35,000 nucleotides of DNA from Glandiceps talaboti (GCF_964340395.1 NC_135557.1:6796216-6831215), one strand, 5' to 3'; counted from the first letter of the stretch, positions 1 through 10,600 are shown. Numbers and translations: made by a program. Notes: generated from the sequence alone by a model not told the origin.

Positions 1-4
1 TTTA

Positions 5-447
5 CATAGTTGTGACATCACTTGTTCAACAAATCATTAGCATAACATTTGCATAGTTGTGACATTACTTGTTCAATAAATCATTAGTATAACATTTGCA
101 TAGTTGTGACATCACTTGTTCAATAAATCATTAGCATAACATTTGCATAGTTGTGACATTACTTGTTCAATAAATCATTAGCATAACATTTGGATAGTTG
201 TGACATTACATGTTCAATAAATCATTAGCATAACATTTGCATAGTTGTGACATCACTTGTTCAACAAATCATTAGCATAACATTTGCATAGATGTGACAT
301 CACTTGTTCAATAAATCATTAGCATAACATTTGCATAATTGTGACATCACTTGTTCAACAAATCATTAGCATAACATTTGCATAGTTGTGACATCACTTG
401 TTCAACAAATCATTAGCATAACATTTGCATAGTTGTGACATCACTTG
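5..447. repeat. 47-bp minisatellite, about 9.4 copies
   Basis: A head-to-tail array of a 47-bp unit beginning catagttgtgacatcacttg. Units start at 5, 52, 99, 146, 193, 240, 287, 334, 381 and 428, and the last is truncated. Copies differ by a few substitutions (catcac/cattac, caacaaa/caataaa). It lies just upstream of the penultimate ZPR1 exon, so it is probably intronic. Confidence 0.95.
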
Positions 448-500
448 AGATAAAGACCACACTAACTGATGTTATTTCCTCTTTTAATCCTTGTCTATAG

Positions 501-566
501 GTTATTAGTGGTCATCATTTGGTTACCGTCATATTAAATGATCCAGCTGGTAATAGTTATCTCCAG
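501..566 (+). CDS. ZPR1: ZPR1 zinc-finger protein, penultimate exon
   Basis: A 66-bp exon in phase 0 on both sides. It is preceded by a pyrimidine-rich acceptor ending tctatag and followed by the donor gtaagt. It encodes 22 residues ending DDP-like NDPAGNSYLQ, the hallmark C-terminal strand of the second ZPR1 domain (known family motif DDPAGNSY). ZPR1 is a conserved eukaryotic zinc-finger protein that binds and helps fold translation elongation factor eEF1A, and it shuttles between cytoplasm and nucleolus. The exon joins in frame with 2602-2724, where the family sequence continues. Earlier exons, including both zinc fingers, lie left of the window, so this gene is partial. Identification rests on family recognition and on the exact continuity of the two exons. 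Confidence 0.9.
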
Positions 567-658
567 GTAAGTTACTCTTCCTGTATTGCCAACTTATTGC
601 CACATGACGAGATGTATATTTTGACCCAAAACTTGTAAAATTAAACAACCGTGTTGAA

Positions 659-838
659 TAATAACACTTGGCTGGGCATGTTATAACAACACAGACTTGT
701 ATTACATTTCATGGATTGATAAGAACAGTTTTATGGCCTTTTATGGGTACATAAAGTGGCCATAAAACTGTTCTAATCAAATGATGGAATGTAATACAAG
801 TCTATACTTCCAATATGCTGTGCCCAGTGTTACTAATC
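659..838. mobile_element. Palindromic MITE
   Basis: Left arm 693-738 and right arm 758-803 are near-perfect reverse complements (about 46 bp, two small mismatched patches), separated by a loop of about 19 bp. Weaker complementarity reaches outward to taacact...ctgggca on the left (about 662-679) and tgcccagtgtta on the right (about 823-834). This gives a foldback element of about 180 bp. No transposase is encoded. The superfamily is uncertain because no clear target-site duplication was found. Confidence 0.75.
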
Positions 839-1928
839 CAATTCAGTTGTTTACTTTCCCTGTCTGTAACCGTTTCCGTTTGTCCAAGGTGTGATGTTGG
901 CAGTTGTGTATTTCACACCTATTCCTTTATATCACACACACAAATGCTGTACATGTTTGAACAGAAAATAGAGACTTTATATGTGGACCTGGTTATTCTA
1001 CATCACGACAGCTAGCACAGTCTGTGATATTAGTTCAACAGTACTTGAAATCTGAATCACCATTATTCACTCAGTTATTTCATAAGTTATGCTTTTGTGG
1101 GTATACTTATATTATCCCTTTATTCAGCCAGAAAATACTCCTAGGGATTTGTCATTACCAGAACTTGTCCTCAACACACTGTGTCAACTTTATGGCATGT
1201 CAGAATAATATACACATATTACCTGGTTATGAGGGCTATAGTAGATGTGTTACCATGAGGGTTGTTATGTAGCAACTATTCCTAGTGGCTGAAAGCTGAG
1301 AAAACATGCTGCTATGTAACAACGCAAGGCAAGGGGTAATATAGTCTTGCTGATAGACGTTCGGGACATCTATAATTCATGCTTTATACAATGCTATAAA
1401 ATTTCAAAGGAATTTCAAAAATTAATTAATTCATATTCTTGTCGAAGTAAAACGAATGGCTCTTAATAAAATACATGTTAAGGGCTTTCTTCCGATACGA
1501 TAAGCAAACGAAGTTCACTGTGAGGGCTTGCCCGAACATCTAGCTAATGTCATTTTCAGACTTAACATACCATTGAGTTGACATATGGCTGTTGGTTGGA
1601 CCATGTATGCATATATATATGTTAATATATTCAATAACCTATGACCTCTATAATGCTAATGCTCTATAATACTAATGTCCAATATCACGTGATGATAACA
1701 AATTACTAACTATTATGTCTTATTAGTTTATGGTAATTGTGAGTTTGATGAGTGTGTAGATGTTGTTTCACACATTTCAGTTAAGGCATTGGTGGTTATT
1801 TTTACAAGCCCCTCCTTAAGCTGAATATGAATGAAAAAATTAGCTATTGTCCTCTGTTTGTGCTTGTCGCCAATGCAGTTCTCTGATTGGCAGTTATTCA
1901 TATCCCTGAACTGCAGAGATGACATTTG

Positions 1929-2008
1929 TTAGACCTCGGATGTTCCATCCTTGATAGTGATGTTCGGTCGTGTGTCATATTCTATTGGAAGAACATCCAA
2001 GGTCTAGC
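1929..2008. repeat. Short inverted repeat
   Basis: tagacctcggatgttc on the left and gaacatccaaggtcta on the right form an imperfect hairpin with a loop of about 45 bp. It may be a remnant of a foldback element. Nothing else supports a function. Confidence 0.5.
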
Positions 2009-2300
2009 AGATAGACTAGGGGTAATATGACTACTAGTGTATGTCTGCAAGTGCCCAAATAAGGCCAGGCAATAAGTGTTTTATTGCACATCACATTGTC
2101 AGTTAAATATTCTTTTCATCACAGCAAATCACTGATAAGATATTATATGAATATTGCCCTAGGGAAAACAGAATGAGACTAGTGCCCCCCTACTGTATGC
2201 AAATTGAGGTCACTATGGGTCACTTGTCTAAATCATGTAACATTATCAAAGCAAATCACTGAAGGCTGTATGAAAATGATGTCTTATACTATCTTGGGTT

Positions 2301-2530
2301 GTTGGTGGCCGCGTGGTTAGAACACTTGCCTCTTACCACTGCAGTTGGAGTTTGAACCCATTTAGGGTTTGATTAAAGTTACCATATGCTGTAAGTAAGA
2401 AGAGTTTGTTCATTCACTTTGTCTGTACTGAACAATGCAGTTTCCCCCCCCCCCCTCCCCCAGGTACTCCAGTTTCCTCCTGCATTAACACTGAACAACC
2501 CTCCTCTTGTTATTGGGCAATGCCTTTTGG
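2301..2530 (+). mobile_element. tRNA-derived SINE
   Basis: The 5' part looks like a tRNA gene with an internal RNA polymerase III promoter. The A-box-like tggccgcgtggttaga lies at about 2305-2320, and the B-box-like gagtttgaaccc follows about 30 bp later. Downstream are a C-rich run (about 2443-2462) and the segment ggtactccagtttcctcc, which resembles the central ctccggtttcctcc block shared by several metazoan SINE families. The right end is not sharply defined. It cannot be a functional tRNA because no full cloverleaf with an acceptor stem is present. It inserted about 70-300 bp upstream of the last ZPR1 acceptor. Confidence 0.7.
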
Positions 2531-2601
2531 ATCGTATATTAATAGAGAAAATGAATAATAAACCCCAATCATCAAATGATTTATGTTATTATCTTCAACA
2601 G

Positions 2602-2724
2602 AATCTGTATGCACCTGACCCTGACCCTGAATTGACGATTGAGGAGTATATCCGAAGTGATGAACAGGATGATGACCTAGGAATAAAACACATGAAGACA
2701 GAGAACTATACACAGGAATCATGA
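2602..2724 (+). CDS. ZPR1: ZPR1 zinc-finger protein, terminal exon
   Basis: The exon starts after the acceptor atcttcaacag and runs in phase 0 to a TGA at 2722-2724. It encodes 40 residues beginning [19 protein letters not shown] and continuing through [17 protein letters not shown]. These are the typical ZPR1 C-terminal motifs: YAPxxDP, ExYxRSxEQ, LGxxxMKTExY. The open frame extends upstream to 2419, but that part is intronic SINE sequence and is excluded. The protein ends nine residues after MKTE, as usual for the family. With 501-566 this gives the last 62 residues of ZPR1. The final codons and the stop lie in the first copy of a tandem repeat that continues into the 3' UTR. Confidence 0.93.
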   Translation, partial: NLYAPDPDPELTIEEYIRSDEQDDDLGIKHMKTENYTQES

Positions 2725-2845
2725 TATATGTAATGAAAAAACACATGAAGACGAGGAACTATACACAGGAATCATGATATATGTAGTGTTTTATCAAGAC
2801 GGAGAACTATACACACGAATAATGATATATGTAATGAAAAAACAC
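2688..2845 (+). repeat. 53-bp tandem triplication across the ZPR1 stop codon
   Basis: Three copies (about 2688-2740, 2741-2793 and 2794-2845) of a unit containing gagaactatacacaggaatc and then atgatatatgtaatg. The first copy holds the authentic C-terminal codons and TGA. Copies two and three lie in the 3' UTR and have diverged by small substitutions. Confidence 0.88.
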
Positions 2846-2949
2846 AATATCATCAACAAATAACTGAAAATATAACTTAGAACCTTCGCTGTGCTGAAGT
2901 TGACAATGTTCTTTAAAACTGTTTAAATATTTTACTTAAATTGGCAATA

Positions 2950-3215
2950 TAGATGAGGATTTGGGATTTTTAATTTATAAAACAATTTTATCATGTCTTC
3001 CTACTTCAAAAAATCAATGTGAAGCAACATAGATCAAGTCTGTGTTTGCAATTGAATACATTGCAAAAGTCAAAAAAAAAGCGTGTGAAATATTTGTTAT
3101 TGTACATTGCAATGTACTGAGTTACAAACACAGACTTTGTCAATGTTGTTCCATATTGATTTTTCACATAGGAAACCATTACAGTATTGTTTTATAAATC
3201 CAAAATGCATTTCTT
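2950..3215. mobile_element. Imperfect foldback element (family M2), copy 1
   Basis: Long imperfect inverted repeat: ggatttttaatttataaaac near 2960 pairs with gttttataaatcc near 3195, and gtctgtgtttgcaatt near 3040 pairs with aacacagac near 3127. A related half-element occurs at about 23900-24060, including the shared stretches ataaaacaa, ctacttcaaaaa and tgtttg-aact/aatt. It is therefore an interspersed non-autonomous element rather than a local hairpin. It lies just 3' of ZPR1 and may be part of its 3' UTR. Confidence 0.6.
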
Positions 3216-4238
3216 ACTGGTTTCTGTGTGGTTGTATCAATTTGAACCAGTGAGCACTAACGTGCAATGCGCTGTACCATATCGATATTGTGAAAATATA
3301 ATGTATTCTGGCGCTGAATCTATTTTAACTTACTTAGTTGGAACAGTTTTTGTTGCAAAATAAATCGGCATAAAAATGATTTACCTATCAAATAAGGTGG
3401 GCATCACTATTTTACCGTTAGGTATGGCTATAGTATGATTTATAGCCAAAATGAAGTGAAAAATATTGTATTTTTGGTAAACAAATTTGTCTACCAAAAT
3501 AAACGCACAGTACTAAAAAGGGATTGATTAGTAGCAGATATGTGAGTAAATATATTAAAGATGTAGAAACCGTTATTTAGTAAAGTAAACAAAGTGCCAG
3601 GTTTGTCGAGAATTTCCAAAAAAAAAAAAGCGTGTCGTCGCACCATTTTAGACAAACTATCCTGACCAGAAACAATTCTTTTTTTTTTCTCTTTGCCAAA
3701 GACTCACAAACAAAATGTGTACAGAAGAACTGTTGAGTTGTGAAAAGAGCACTACTATAGTTGTTACGCATGGTTTGATTACTAATGGTCACTGTAATAA
3801 CTACTGTAACAACAAGAACAACACAATAACAAATGAAAACTCATTATCACAAACCAGAGCTGTAATTTCTTTGCCCTACTTACACAACTATTCAGGCCCT
3901 CACCATGACAGTCACAAACCATTAGCGGTCCAAGTGCAACAAACCCGCGGGCTTGCCTGGCGAAAACGGGTGTCATAAAAGTTGTTTGCATCTCTAAAGC
4001 TGTTTGTAGCGTTACTTATAATAGCCTAATAAATTGATAACAACTGATCTAAGACGGAGATAAGGTTTGCCTCAATTGCAGTCCATGCAGACGGCCGAAT
4101 AGAGGTTTTACAGCTGTTTACTTGTGTTATGTAAGAGCCCATCATCACATGTGTAAATATTGGTACTCTTTGATAACAAGTCCACTTGCTTGGCTAATGG
4201 CTTGTCCCAGTAATGCTTCTGGCTCAAAGATGGCTTGG
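3216..4238. other. Gene-free stretch
   Basis: AT-rich DNA with several poly(A)/poly(T) runs (about 3618-3630 and 3679-3690). A possible ZPR1 polyadenylation signal aataaa lies at about 3359. The open frames on either strand are short and show no recognisable motif. Confidence 0.5.
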
Positions 4239-4685
4239 AAACAGCACTCCTAGAGGCCAAACCATGAAATCTTTTATCTTTCTGATCACAGAAATATGGC
4301 ATTGTATCATAAAAACTAAAAAAAAATATAGTATATTCAAACGTGCTAAAAAAATATCAAACTCTTTCATCTAGAAATGCCAGGATGGGACAGTTTTCAA
4401 ATTATGCTCCAGAAAAGGCTGTCATTTTTGGTCGAGTATATCATTTTTGGTCGAGTATATCATTGAACAGCACTCCTAGTGGCCAAATTATATAATCTTT
4501 TGTTTTTTTCCGGTAACCAGTCTAGGGCACATTGACGACGTTTGGATAGCAGTGAGTATATAATGTAAACAGCACTCCTAGTGGCAAAACTATGCAATCT
4601 TTTGTTCTGCTATAATAGACTTTGGGAGTGTATATGACGTAAACAGCACGCCTAGTGGACAGATTATAAAAAACTTTTGTTTTTT
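4239..4685. repeat. Four-copy interrupted repeat (aacagcactcctagtggcc)
   Basis: A unit of about 42 bp, aacagcactcctagtggcc followed by an A/T-rich tail ending aatcttttgtt, occurs at about 4239-4280, 4466-4510, 4568-4608 and 4641-4685. Spacing is irregular. The short sequence tcatttttggtcgagtatat is also duplicated just before the second copy (about 4421-4460). Confidence 0.8.
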
Positions 4686-4984
4686 CTAGTAACTGGCACA
4701 TTGACAAGGACAACAGGAGAAAATGAGGAAACAAGACTATACTGTTCACATAAAGACTATCATTTTGTTTATTTACACAGAAGTATGGAGCACATACAAT
4801 TAATTTAAATCTTTGGTACGAGCAAAAAAAATCATCTATGGACTATGGCAGTTATTTATCTCTTTTTTTTTCATTTTAAATGAAATGTTAATACTGTAAA
4901 GCATAACCTGCTTGTCTGCGTCAACATTTGTGTTGTCTGCAAAAAAGTTCTAATGGTTGGTATTTCTAAGTTCATTGTCAACAT

Positions 4985-5415
4985 TACAGTTCAAATGGAA
5001 AAGTCAAAGTTTATGTCACATGAATGGAAAATTTCAAGTAAAGATTAATAGTTCACATATAGAGGTCAAAGTTCAAATGAAGATGTCAGAGTCCACATAT
5101 AGAGGTCAAAGTTCAAATGAAGATGTCAGAGTCCACATATACAGGTCAAAGTTCAAATGAAGATGAAAAAAATGCCAACGTGCACATATACAAGTCAAAG
5201 TTCAAATAAAGATATCAAAGTTCACATATGCAGGTCAAAGTTCAAATGAAAATGTCAAAGTTCGCATATCTAGGTCAAAGTTGTAATGAAGACATCAAAG
5301 TTCACAAAGTTCAAGCGATGACATCAAAGTACACATACAAATAGAAAGGTTCAAATGAAGATGTCAAAGTTCAAATGAATGTCAAAGTTCAAATGAACGT
5401 CAAAATTCAAATACA
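4985..5415. repeat. 40-bp minisatellite, degenerate
   Basis: Tandem units of about 40 bp with the core aggtcaaagttcaaatgaag followed by atgtcagagtccacatat. The best preserved copies are at 5060-5160, and decayed copies extend on both sides. An inner repeat gtcaaagttcaaat suggests that the 40-bp unit grew from a shorter one. Confidence 0.88.
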
Positions 5416-5513
5416 ATCAGTACAGTGGTAGTTTAGTGATATGGAATCATGTTAGCCATAGTAGTAATCAGAATAAAGAAAGAAGATGTCCAATGTAGCC
5501 TAATCTGTGTAAG

Positions 5514-5833
5514 CAAAGCTGTAGGCTGGTCCCTGCGTCATCACGCGACCTATCAGTTCGTGTGAGACCATGGTCTCGGTTACCCAGACTCTTGCTGTTG
5601 AGGACTCAACCACACCTGGAGCAACGGCAAGGGTAACTGAGGCAAGTGAAACCACAGATAACTTGCCATGTTGGATCCGCCATATTGAATTACCACAGAA
5701 ATGTGTGTATATTCCCACAATCCTTTGCTGTATTTTTGGGTGGTCAGTCATCTCAGCCAATGGGAGACTAGATACGATTACTAGTCACTTCCATACGCAT
5801 GCAATGTACGCAGGGACCAGCCTAACAAAGCTG
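5514..5833. mobile_element. MITE with 17-bp TIRs and 8-bp target-site duplication (hAT-like)
   Basis: taggctggtccctgcgt at 5522-5538 is the exact reverse complement of acgcagggaccagccta at 5808-5824. The element is flanked by identical octamers caaagctg at 5514-5521 and 5826-5833. An 8-bp duplication with short terminal repeats is typical of hAT-superfamily (or P-type) elements. The interior of about 300 bp has no transposase, so it is non-autonomous. The open frames inside it (for example 5570-5899) are incidental. Confidence 0.85.
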
Positions 5834-6104
5834 GATTTACTGAACAATATGAATCTAAGCCTAATTTTATTATGCATTTCAATTTCCAATAACTTATAAA
5901 AAATGATCGTACGGCCAATGGAGTACTGGTCTGCAATACATTCAAAATATCTTACTTTTAGTTAAATTTTATAATTTATGGTTTGTATGAGTGTGGATTT
6001 ATTTTGGGGGCATCCTTCACACATTTGTTATCCAAACATATTTTTTCACTTTTGTCATGGCAACCATATCCAAATTTGTTTACTCTTTTGTCATTATGAG
6101 ATAA

Positions 6105-6632
6105 GCTACCTGATTGGATATTAAGAGACAAGCTATATAATTGGATATTATGAAACAAGATATTTGATTGGATATTATGCTATGAGACAAGATATCTGAT
6201 TTGATCTCATGAAACAGTGTAGCTGATTAGATTTGAGACAAGATACCTGATTGGATATCATGAAACAATGTAGCTGATTGGATATCATAAGACAAAATAT
6301 TTGATTGGATGTCATGAAACGGTGTAGCTGATTGGATATGAGGAAAAATATCTGATTGGATATCAAGAAACAATGTAGCTAATTGGATATCATGAGACAA
6401 GATATTTGATTGGATGTCATGAAACAAAGCAGCTGTTTGGATATCATAAGACAAGATAATTGATTGGATGTCATGAAACAGTGTAGCTGTTTGGATATCA
6501 TAAGACAAGATATTTGATTGGATGTCATGAAACAGTGTAGCTGATTGGATATCATAAGACAAGATATTTGATTGGATGTCATGAAACAGTGTAGCTGATT
6601 GGATATTATGAGACAAGATATCTGATTTAATG
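6105..6632. repeat. 54-bp (2 x 27) minisatellite
   Basis: Tandem array whose 54-bp period consists of two related 27-bp halves, one with gattggatatcataagacaa and the other with gattggatgtcatgaaacag. Roughly nine to ten periods are present. The long minus-strand open frames here (for example 6227-6616) exist only because the unit length is divisible by three. Confidence 0.92.
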
Positions 6633-6649
6633 TACCAGATTTCATATAA

Positions 6650-7322
6650 CGAGTCTTGCAGATTGTTATGAACTAATCAATTGTATGATCATTTTTTTTT
6701 TATCTTTTAGAGATAATAAAGATAAAATATAAATTTGGGAAAGAGGAGTACTGGTATACACTAACTACGACCAAATTGATTACTGGAAACACTTTAGTAC
6801 AAGAAATTTGAAAAATCGGTAGATTGTGTTGTAGTTCAAAGATGGCTATTCATGTCTGTGCGTTAAGTAAATCAAAACATTTATATATTCTGCCGCTAAG
6901 AACTGACTTTGGTCCTTGGAGCATTGTCTATTTGGTGAAAGCACTTACGCCCAGGAACTATGAAACAGCGCCACCATGCGTGCTGAAACGAAATGCCTCT
7001 GTTTTACCATGTTACCGACACCTTCGTTTTCCAGACTGTCTTTTATCTAAACTTATGTACATGTAACCAGTCACTACAACCACTGGTTGGTTGGGTAAGT
7101 GTATCCAATGATGAGTTTATCAGCCTGTATCATACGTCGTGTCACTCCGCCCTCACCGGCCTGTTTATCCGTGAAATGGGATGTTTGAGGGCGCCCCGTC
7201 ACAGCTTTCCTTGCCGATGAAGAGTGAGCACAGCGAGCATTCTACTTTGTTTCGTAAAGAAAAGAGAACAAATTCCAAATAAAGTCTTACAGGACAATAA
7301 CTTAGAAGTACTGAAAACAAAA
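6650..7322. other. Gene-free stretch, 3' flank of the first RING gene
   Basis: No recognisable coding or RNA feature. The DNA becomes less AT-rich toward 7150-7220. It lies between the convergent ZPR1 and RING-A genes and probably includes the RING-A 3' UTR. Confidence 0.5.
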
Positions 7323-8503
7323 TTAGACATTTATATCTCTGTTACACAGGGGACACGTTTCTTTTATAATGACCCATTGTTTGAGACATTTGCCGTGAAA
7401 GAAATGACCACATTGTGTGATGACCGCCACTTCCATTGGCAGCCAACAAATTGAGCACACGTCATGGACACGTGATAACTGGTGTGGAGTTGCTTTCTTA
7501 AAGCTATCTATTTGAGCGATTTCACGTTGTAACTGTTTGATCATAGCTTTTGCTGACCCCATCGGTATAGCCACGTTAGTTAAGAACACCACGGCCAGTA
7601 CGATGACGGATTCGTAGTTCTGTAAATACGCACTGACTGCGATAATTCCGGACGCTATACATGCTGTGGCGATCTCGTAGGCAACGCGGACGTACTGTTC
7701 CTCGAAGCCTGGCAAGTTCTCTAAATTACTCCAAACTCCCCTAGATATGTATGGAAAGAATTCATATATGTATTTCAAAAGTAGGTGGCAGTGTTCTTCG
7801 AGAAACGCAACGATCCAGTCTTGGAAAAAGCCTTCGGTGAAAAACAGATAAGGTAAGGCAACGGCCATGTACACTACGTGCATGTTCGATGGGAAGGCGA
7901 GAATGAGCAGAAATATATTATGCATCGGATGCAGTCCAAACTTCGCAAAAATACGAAACATTTTCTTGTCACTTGTGCGAAGATGTGGATACTTTCTTTC
8001 GAACTTCGACCACAACATAACAATCATTGCAGAAACTGCTAATAGTTTGTTTGGTAACGGGAAAATTACTTCCTCCCCTTGGACGCAGTCCTCTAGCGTT
8101 TTCAGTAACAGTATCTGCTGCCCCCACAGGCAGAGAGGTTGCATAATTTCCCACGACTTGGTTGAAGCGACGCTTCCGATGTTAGCACACAGACGAACGA
8201 CAGTACAGATGGCGACAATCAGTAACTGCAGTAATAGATACATCAGAAGGGGGACGAAGATGACGACTCCGATCAAAGCTTGCAAAGCCGCGAATAGGAG
8301 ACGGAGAAGGAGGCTGACGAGGATATGTTCGACTACGGAGAGTGCGATGCCTGCATCGAGGTTCTTCCATTTTAGAATACACATGACGGCGGGAATGATA
8401 AGGTCCATACATATACAGCAGCCAGCCGCTGATACCACACTGTAAGTCAGATTCCGAGTGATAAGAAGTGCCAGAATCAGCGTTATTGTGATTATCAAGA
8501 AAC
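7323..8503 (-). CDS. RING-A: multi-pass membrane RING-H2 E3 ubiquitin ligase, large 3' exon
   Basis: A single long exon encodes about 392 residues and ends with TAA at 7325-7323. The upstream boundary is the acceptor ctatttgcag read on the minus strand, so the exon starts at 8503 with two bases completing a phase-1 codon. The N-terminal two thirds is hydrophobic, with many membrane spans (for example ALQALIGVVIFVPLLMYLLL near residue 80). The C-terminus is a RING-H2: C348-x2-C351-x11-C363-x-H365-x2-H368-x2-C371-x10-C382-x2-C385, counted from 8498. Flanking motifs such as ITQCGHFFHGKCLKQW and ETCPLC resemble the RINGs of RNF145 and RNF139/TRC8, which act in ER-membrane ubiquitination. The membrane part is shorter than in those proteins, so orthology is not claimed. 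A paralogue lies at 17038-23010. The true N-terminus is in an upstream exon (candidates at 8956-9055 and 9646-9655). Confidence 0.88.
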
Positions 8504-8590
8504 CTGCAAATAGTAGAAAAAAAAGAGATTAATATGTTTGTGTGAGAATAGTTTTTTAACCTGGAAGCCTACTAGCTGCCACTGGAGAAA

Positions 8591-8625
<35 letters not shown>
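8591..8625. repeat. (TTG)n microsatellite
   Basis: About 11 units of gtt/ttg in the presumed first intron of RING-A. Confidence 0.9.
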
Positions 8626-8955
8626 TCGATCAGACAATAAACAAAAAATACAAGATTTAGACAGTGCACATGTTACTTGGGGGTCGGTTGTATCAAGAAG
8701 TAGTAGAGCAACAGAATGAAATTCTTATTGCATTTGGACACCGAATTTTGGGTGCGGACCCGAAAATCTATTTGATTGGATTTATCCATCCATTTTATAT
8801 GTACAACTACACAAGAACGCTCATCCAGAGGTTATGTTCACAGAAACTGTTCAGTGTGTGCAATATTATCAATAAATCAGTATATCCAACAAAACAGTTT
8901 CAAAAACTTTCCCTTTCAATTTGATGTGGTGAAAGCGGCTAAATGCTTCATTTAC

Positions 8956-9055
8956 CTCTATTTCCATCGTTTTGTATCGTTTGCAATTTTGTTCCGAGCG
9001 ATCGCCGCCTTCCCACATGAGATAGGCGGTAACCCCCGGAAGACAAAAGACGCAT
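8956..9055 (-). CDS. RING-A: candidate first coding exon
   Basis: An ATG at 9055-9053 opens a 100-nt frame ending at the donor gtaaat (8955-8950). It leaves one base (phase 1), exactly what the acceptor at 8503 requires, and the junction would give a Gly codon. The predicted peptide starts MRLLSSGGYRLSHVG and has no family signature. An upstream in-frame stop exists. A rival is a tiny exon, ATGGGGAGAA at 9655-9646 before the donor gtgagt, which also leaves phase 1 and resembles the short first exon of the paralogue. Neither is decisive. Confidence 0.35.
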
Positions 9056-10140
9056 GTAAAAGACACAATTACGATGAAGTAAAAGTAAATGAAAGAGGCG
9101 TAGGCTATTCACACATCAGATTTTAATCAGATTGCAGCCATTGGAGATCGTAAATATTAGAGACTGCTAATGTGTGTGGAAAATGTCCGATTCCATCGCT
9201 GTCGCAACAACAACTTGAAAGTAAGCCGATAATTCGGCAATCCTATCAGTTGCAAAATGCGTTGTTATTCAGTTCATGGAAGTATTATGACTGTCTCTCT
9301 CCTTCTACTTCCATGCTCAGACCCACCCCCCCTCTATACCATAACCACCCCCACCCCATGCACCGCACCAGATTCCCGTTTCACATCACACAATTCACTG
9401 GTCTGCGCCTGAACTACAAGAGGCAGGAATTAGAAAAGTCGACATCAAATTTCAGTACATCACCTTGGAAGACGGGTCTTAGGTAATCATATGTAAGAGA
9501 AGAGATATATAGTGTTTGCTGGCACTTGTTACGGTACTGTAACACATAGCAGCGATCTCCCGAGACTTTAGGTCAAGCATGTCGGGAAATTTGCATAACT
9601 AATTTGCATATATTTACACACAATTCGCATGAATCATGCACTCACTTCTCCCCATTTAAAGATAGTGTGTATATCTGCACGTCACATTTTATTTACAATT
9701 ACAGTTTACTCTGAAAGTACAACCAGGAATGCTTACACGTCACATCCTAATACATTACATGCCACTGATCAATGCGGTGGTGGATGTGTATACGTGTACA
9801 GGAGCACATTTTCGTTGAAGCATACATCCGCTGTATTGTATTACAACCTGAATCATGACAGTAAGTGTACCCCCACCCCCACCCCCACCCACAGACCAGT
9901 ACAAGTGACACGGCCGGGTACATTGTTGAAACACACTAAGATATTATTATTTGCTATATTGGGAACCCAAGGTGAAGTTATATAACCGTCTATTAATATT
10001 TGTACACACCTTATCAACAGACGGTCAGTCACCTTGCAAATCATTTAATAAACATGATAGCACTGGATGTCAGATTGTTTATTGGAGATACACTTGTATA
10101 GACTCTGCATTATGTTTATATATTTTATATATAATATATA
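9056..10140. other. Intergenic stretch upstream of RING-A
   Basis: No gene recognised. It holds C-rich runs (ccacccccc-type at about 9321-9360 and 9870-9890). It should contain the RING-A promoter, but no TATA box or other element can be assigned with confidence. Confidence 0.4.
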
Positions 10141-10144
10141 GTAT

Positions 10145-10145
10145 A

Positions 10146-10196
<51 letters not shown>

Positions 10197-10230
10197 ACAT
10201 GTATATATATATTATATATATTCACTGTAT
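10145..10230. repeat. (TA)n microsatellite
   Basis: Near-pure TA dinucleotide tract with short interruptions. The minus-strand open frame across it is an artefact of low complexity. Confidence 0.95.
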
Positions 10231-10430
10231 TGCCAAAATAGAAAAGATAATTTTTATCATACAATCATGTCACCTAAATATTTACAAACTTTGGCAATTT
10301 TGGAGGCCAATGCAATAGCCTTTCGCTCATCGAGTTTTGCTCCTTCTCAAATTTGGTTTGCAATGACAATGTAAATGAGCTAAATGAGTTGGAAATACAT
10401 TACTTATACAACTACAAAGTATATTATCCG

Positions 10431-10516
<86 letters not shown>

Positions 10517-10600
10517 GCTAGCTAGCTAGCTAGCTAGCTATATATCTATCTATCTGTCTGTGTCTGTCTGTCTGTCTGCCTGCCTGCCTGCCTGCATGCC

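Larger units (their letters stand above)
567..2601 (+). other. ZPR1: Last intron of ZPR1
   Basis: A 2,035-bp phase-0 intron running from gtaagt to cttcaacag. It contains a palindromic MITE (659-838), a short hairpin (about 1929-2008) and a tRNA-derived SINE ending close to the acceptor (2301 to about 2530). Between 839 and 1925 I see AT-rich sequence with two short open frames (815-1015 and 1024-1272) that resemble nothing and lack splice support. I treat those as chance. Confidence 0.8.

Noticed and set aside
1-447. Possible CRISPR-like array
   Set aside because: The units are directly contiguous 47-bp repeats with no unique spacers, and the genome is eukaryotic.
2301-2375. Possible functional tRNA gene
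   Set aside because: Box A and box B are present, but no complementary acceptor stem closes the structure. The SINE tail explains it better.
5570-5899. 109-codon open frame
   Set aside because: It spans the interior and right end of the MITE and has no homology to a transposase.
6175-6645. Three long minus-strand frames with DIQSNILSYDIQ-like repeats
   Set aside because: The minisatellite unit is 54 bp, a multiple of three, so it stays open by chance. There is no signal peptide, promoter or homologue.
7867-8445. 192-codon plus-strand open frame opposite RING-A
   Set aside because: Antisense shadow of the RING-A exon, which has clear membrane spans and an intact RING.
8869-9066. Minus-strand frame reading SFTCVFCLPGVTAYLMWEGG
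   Set aside because: It could be an exon by the same donor (8955), but it would leave phase 0, incompatible with the phase-1 acceptor at 8503. The frame starting at 9055 fits instead.
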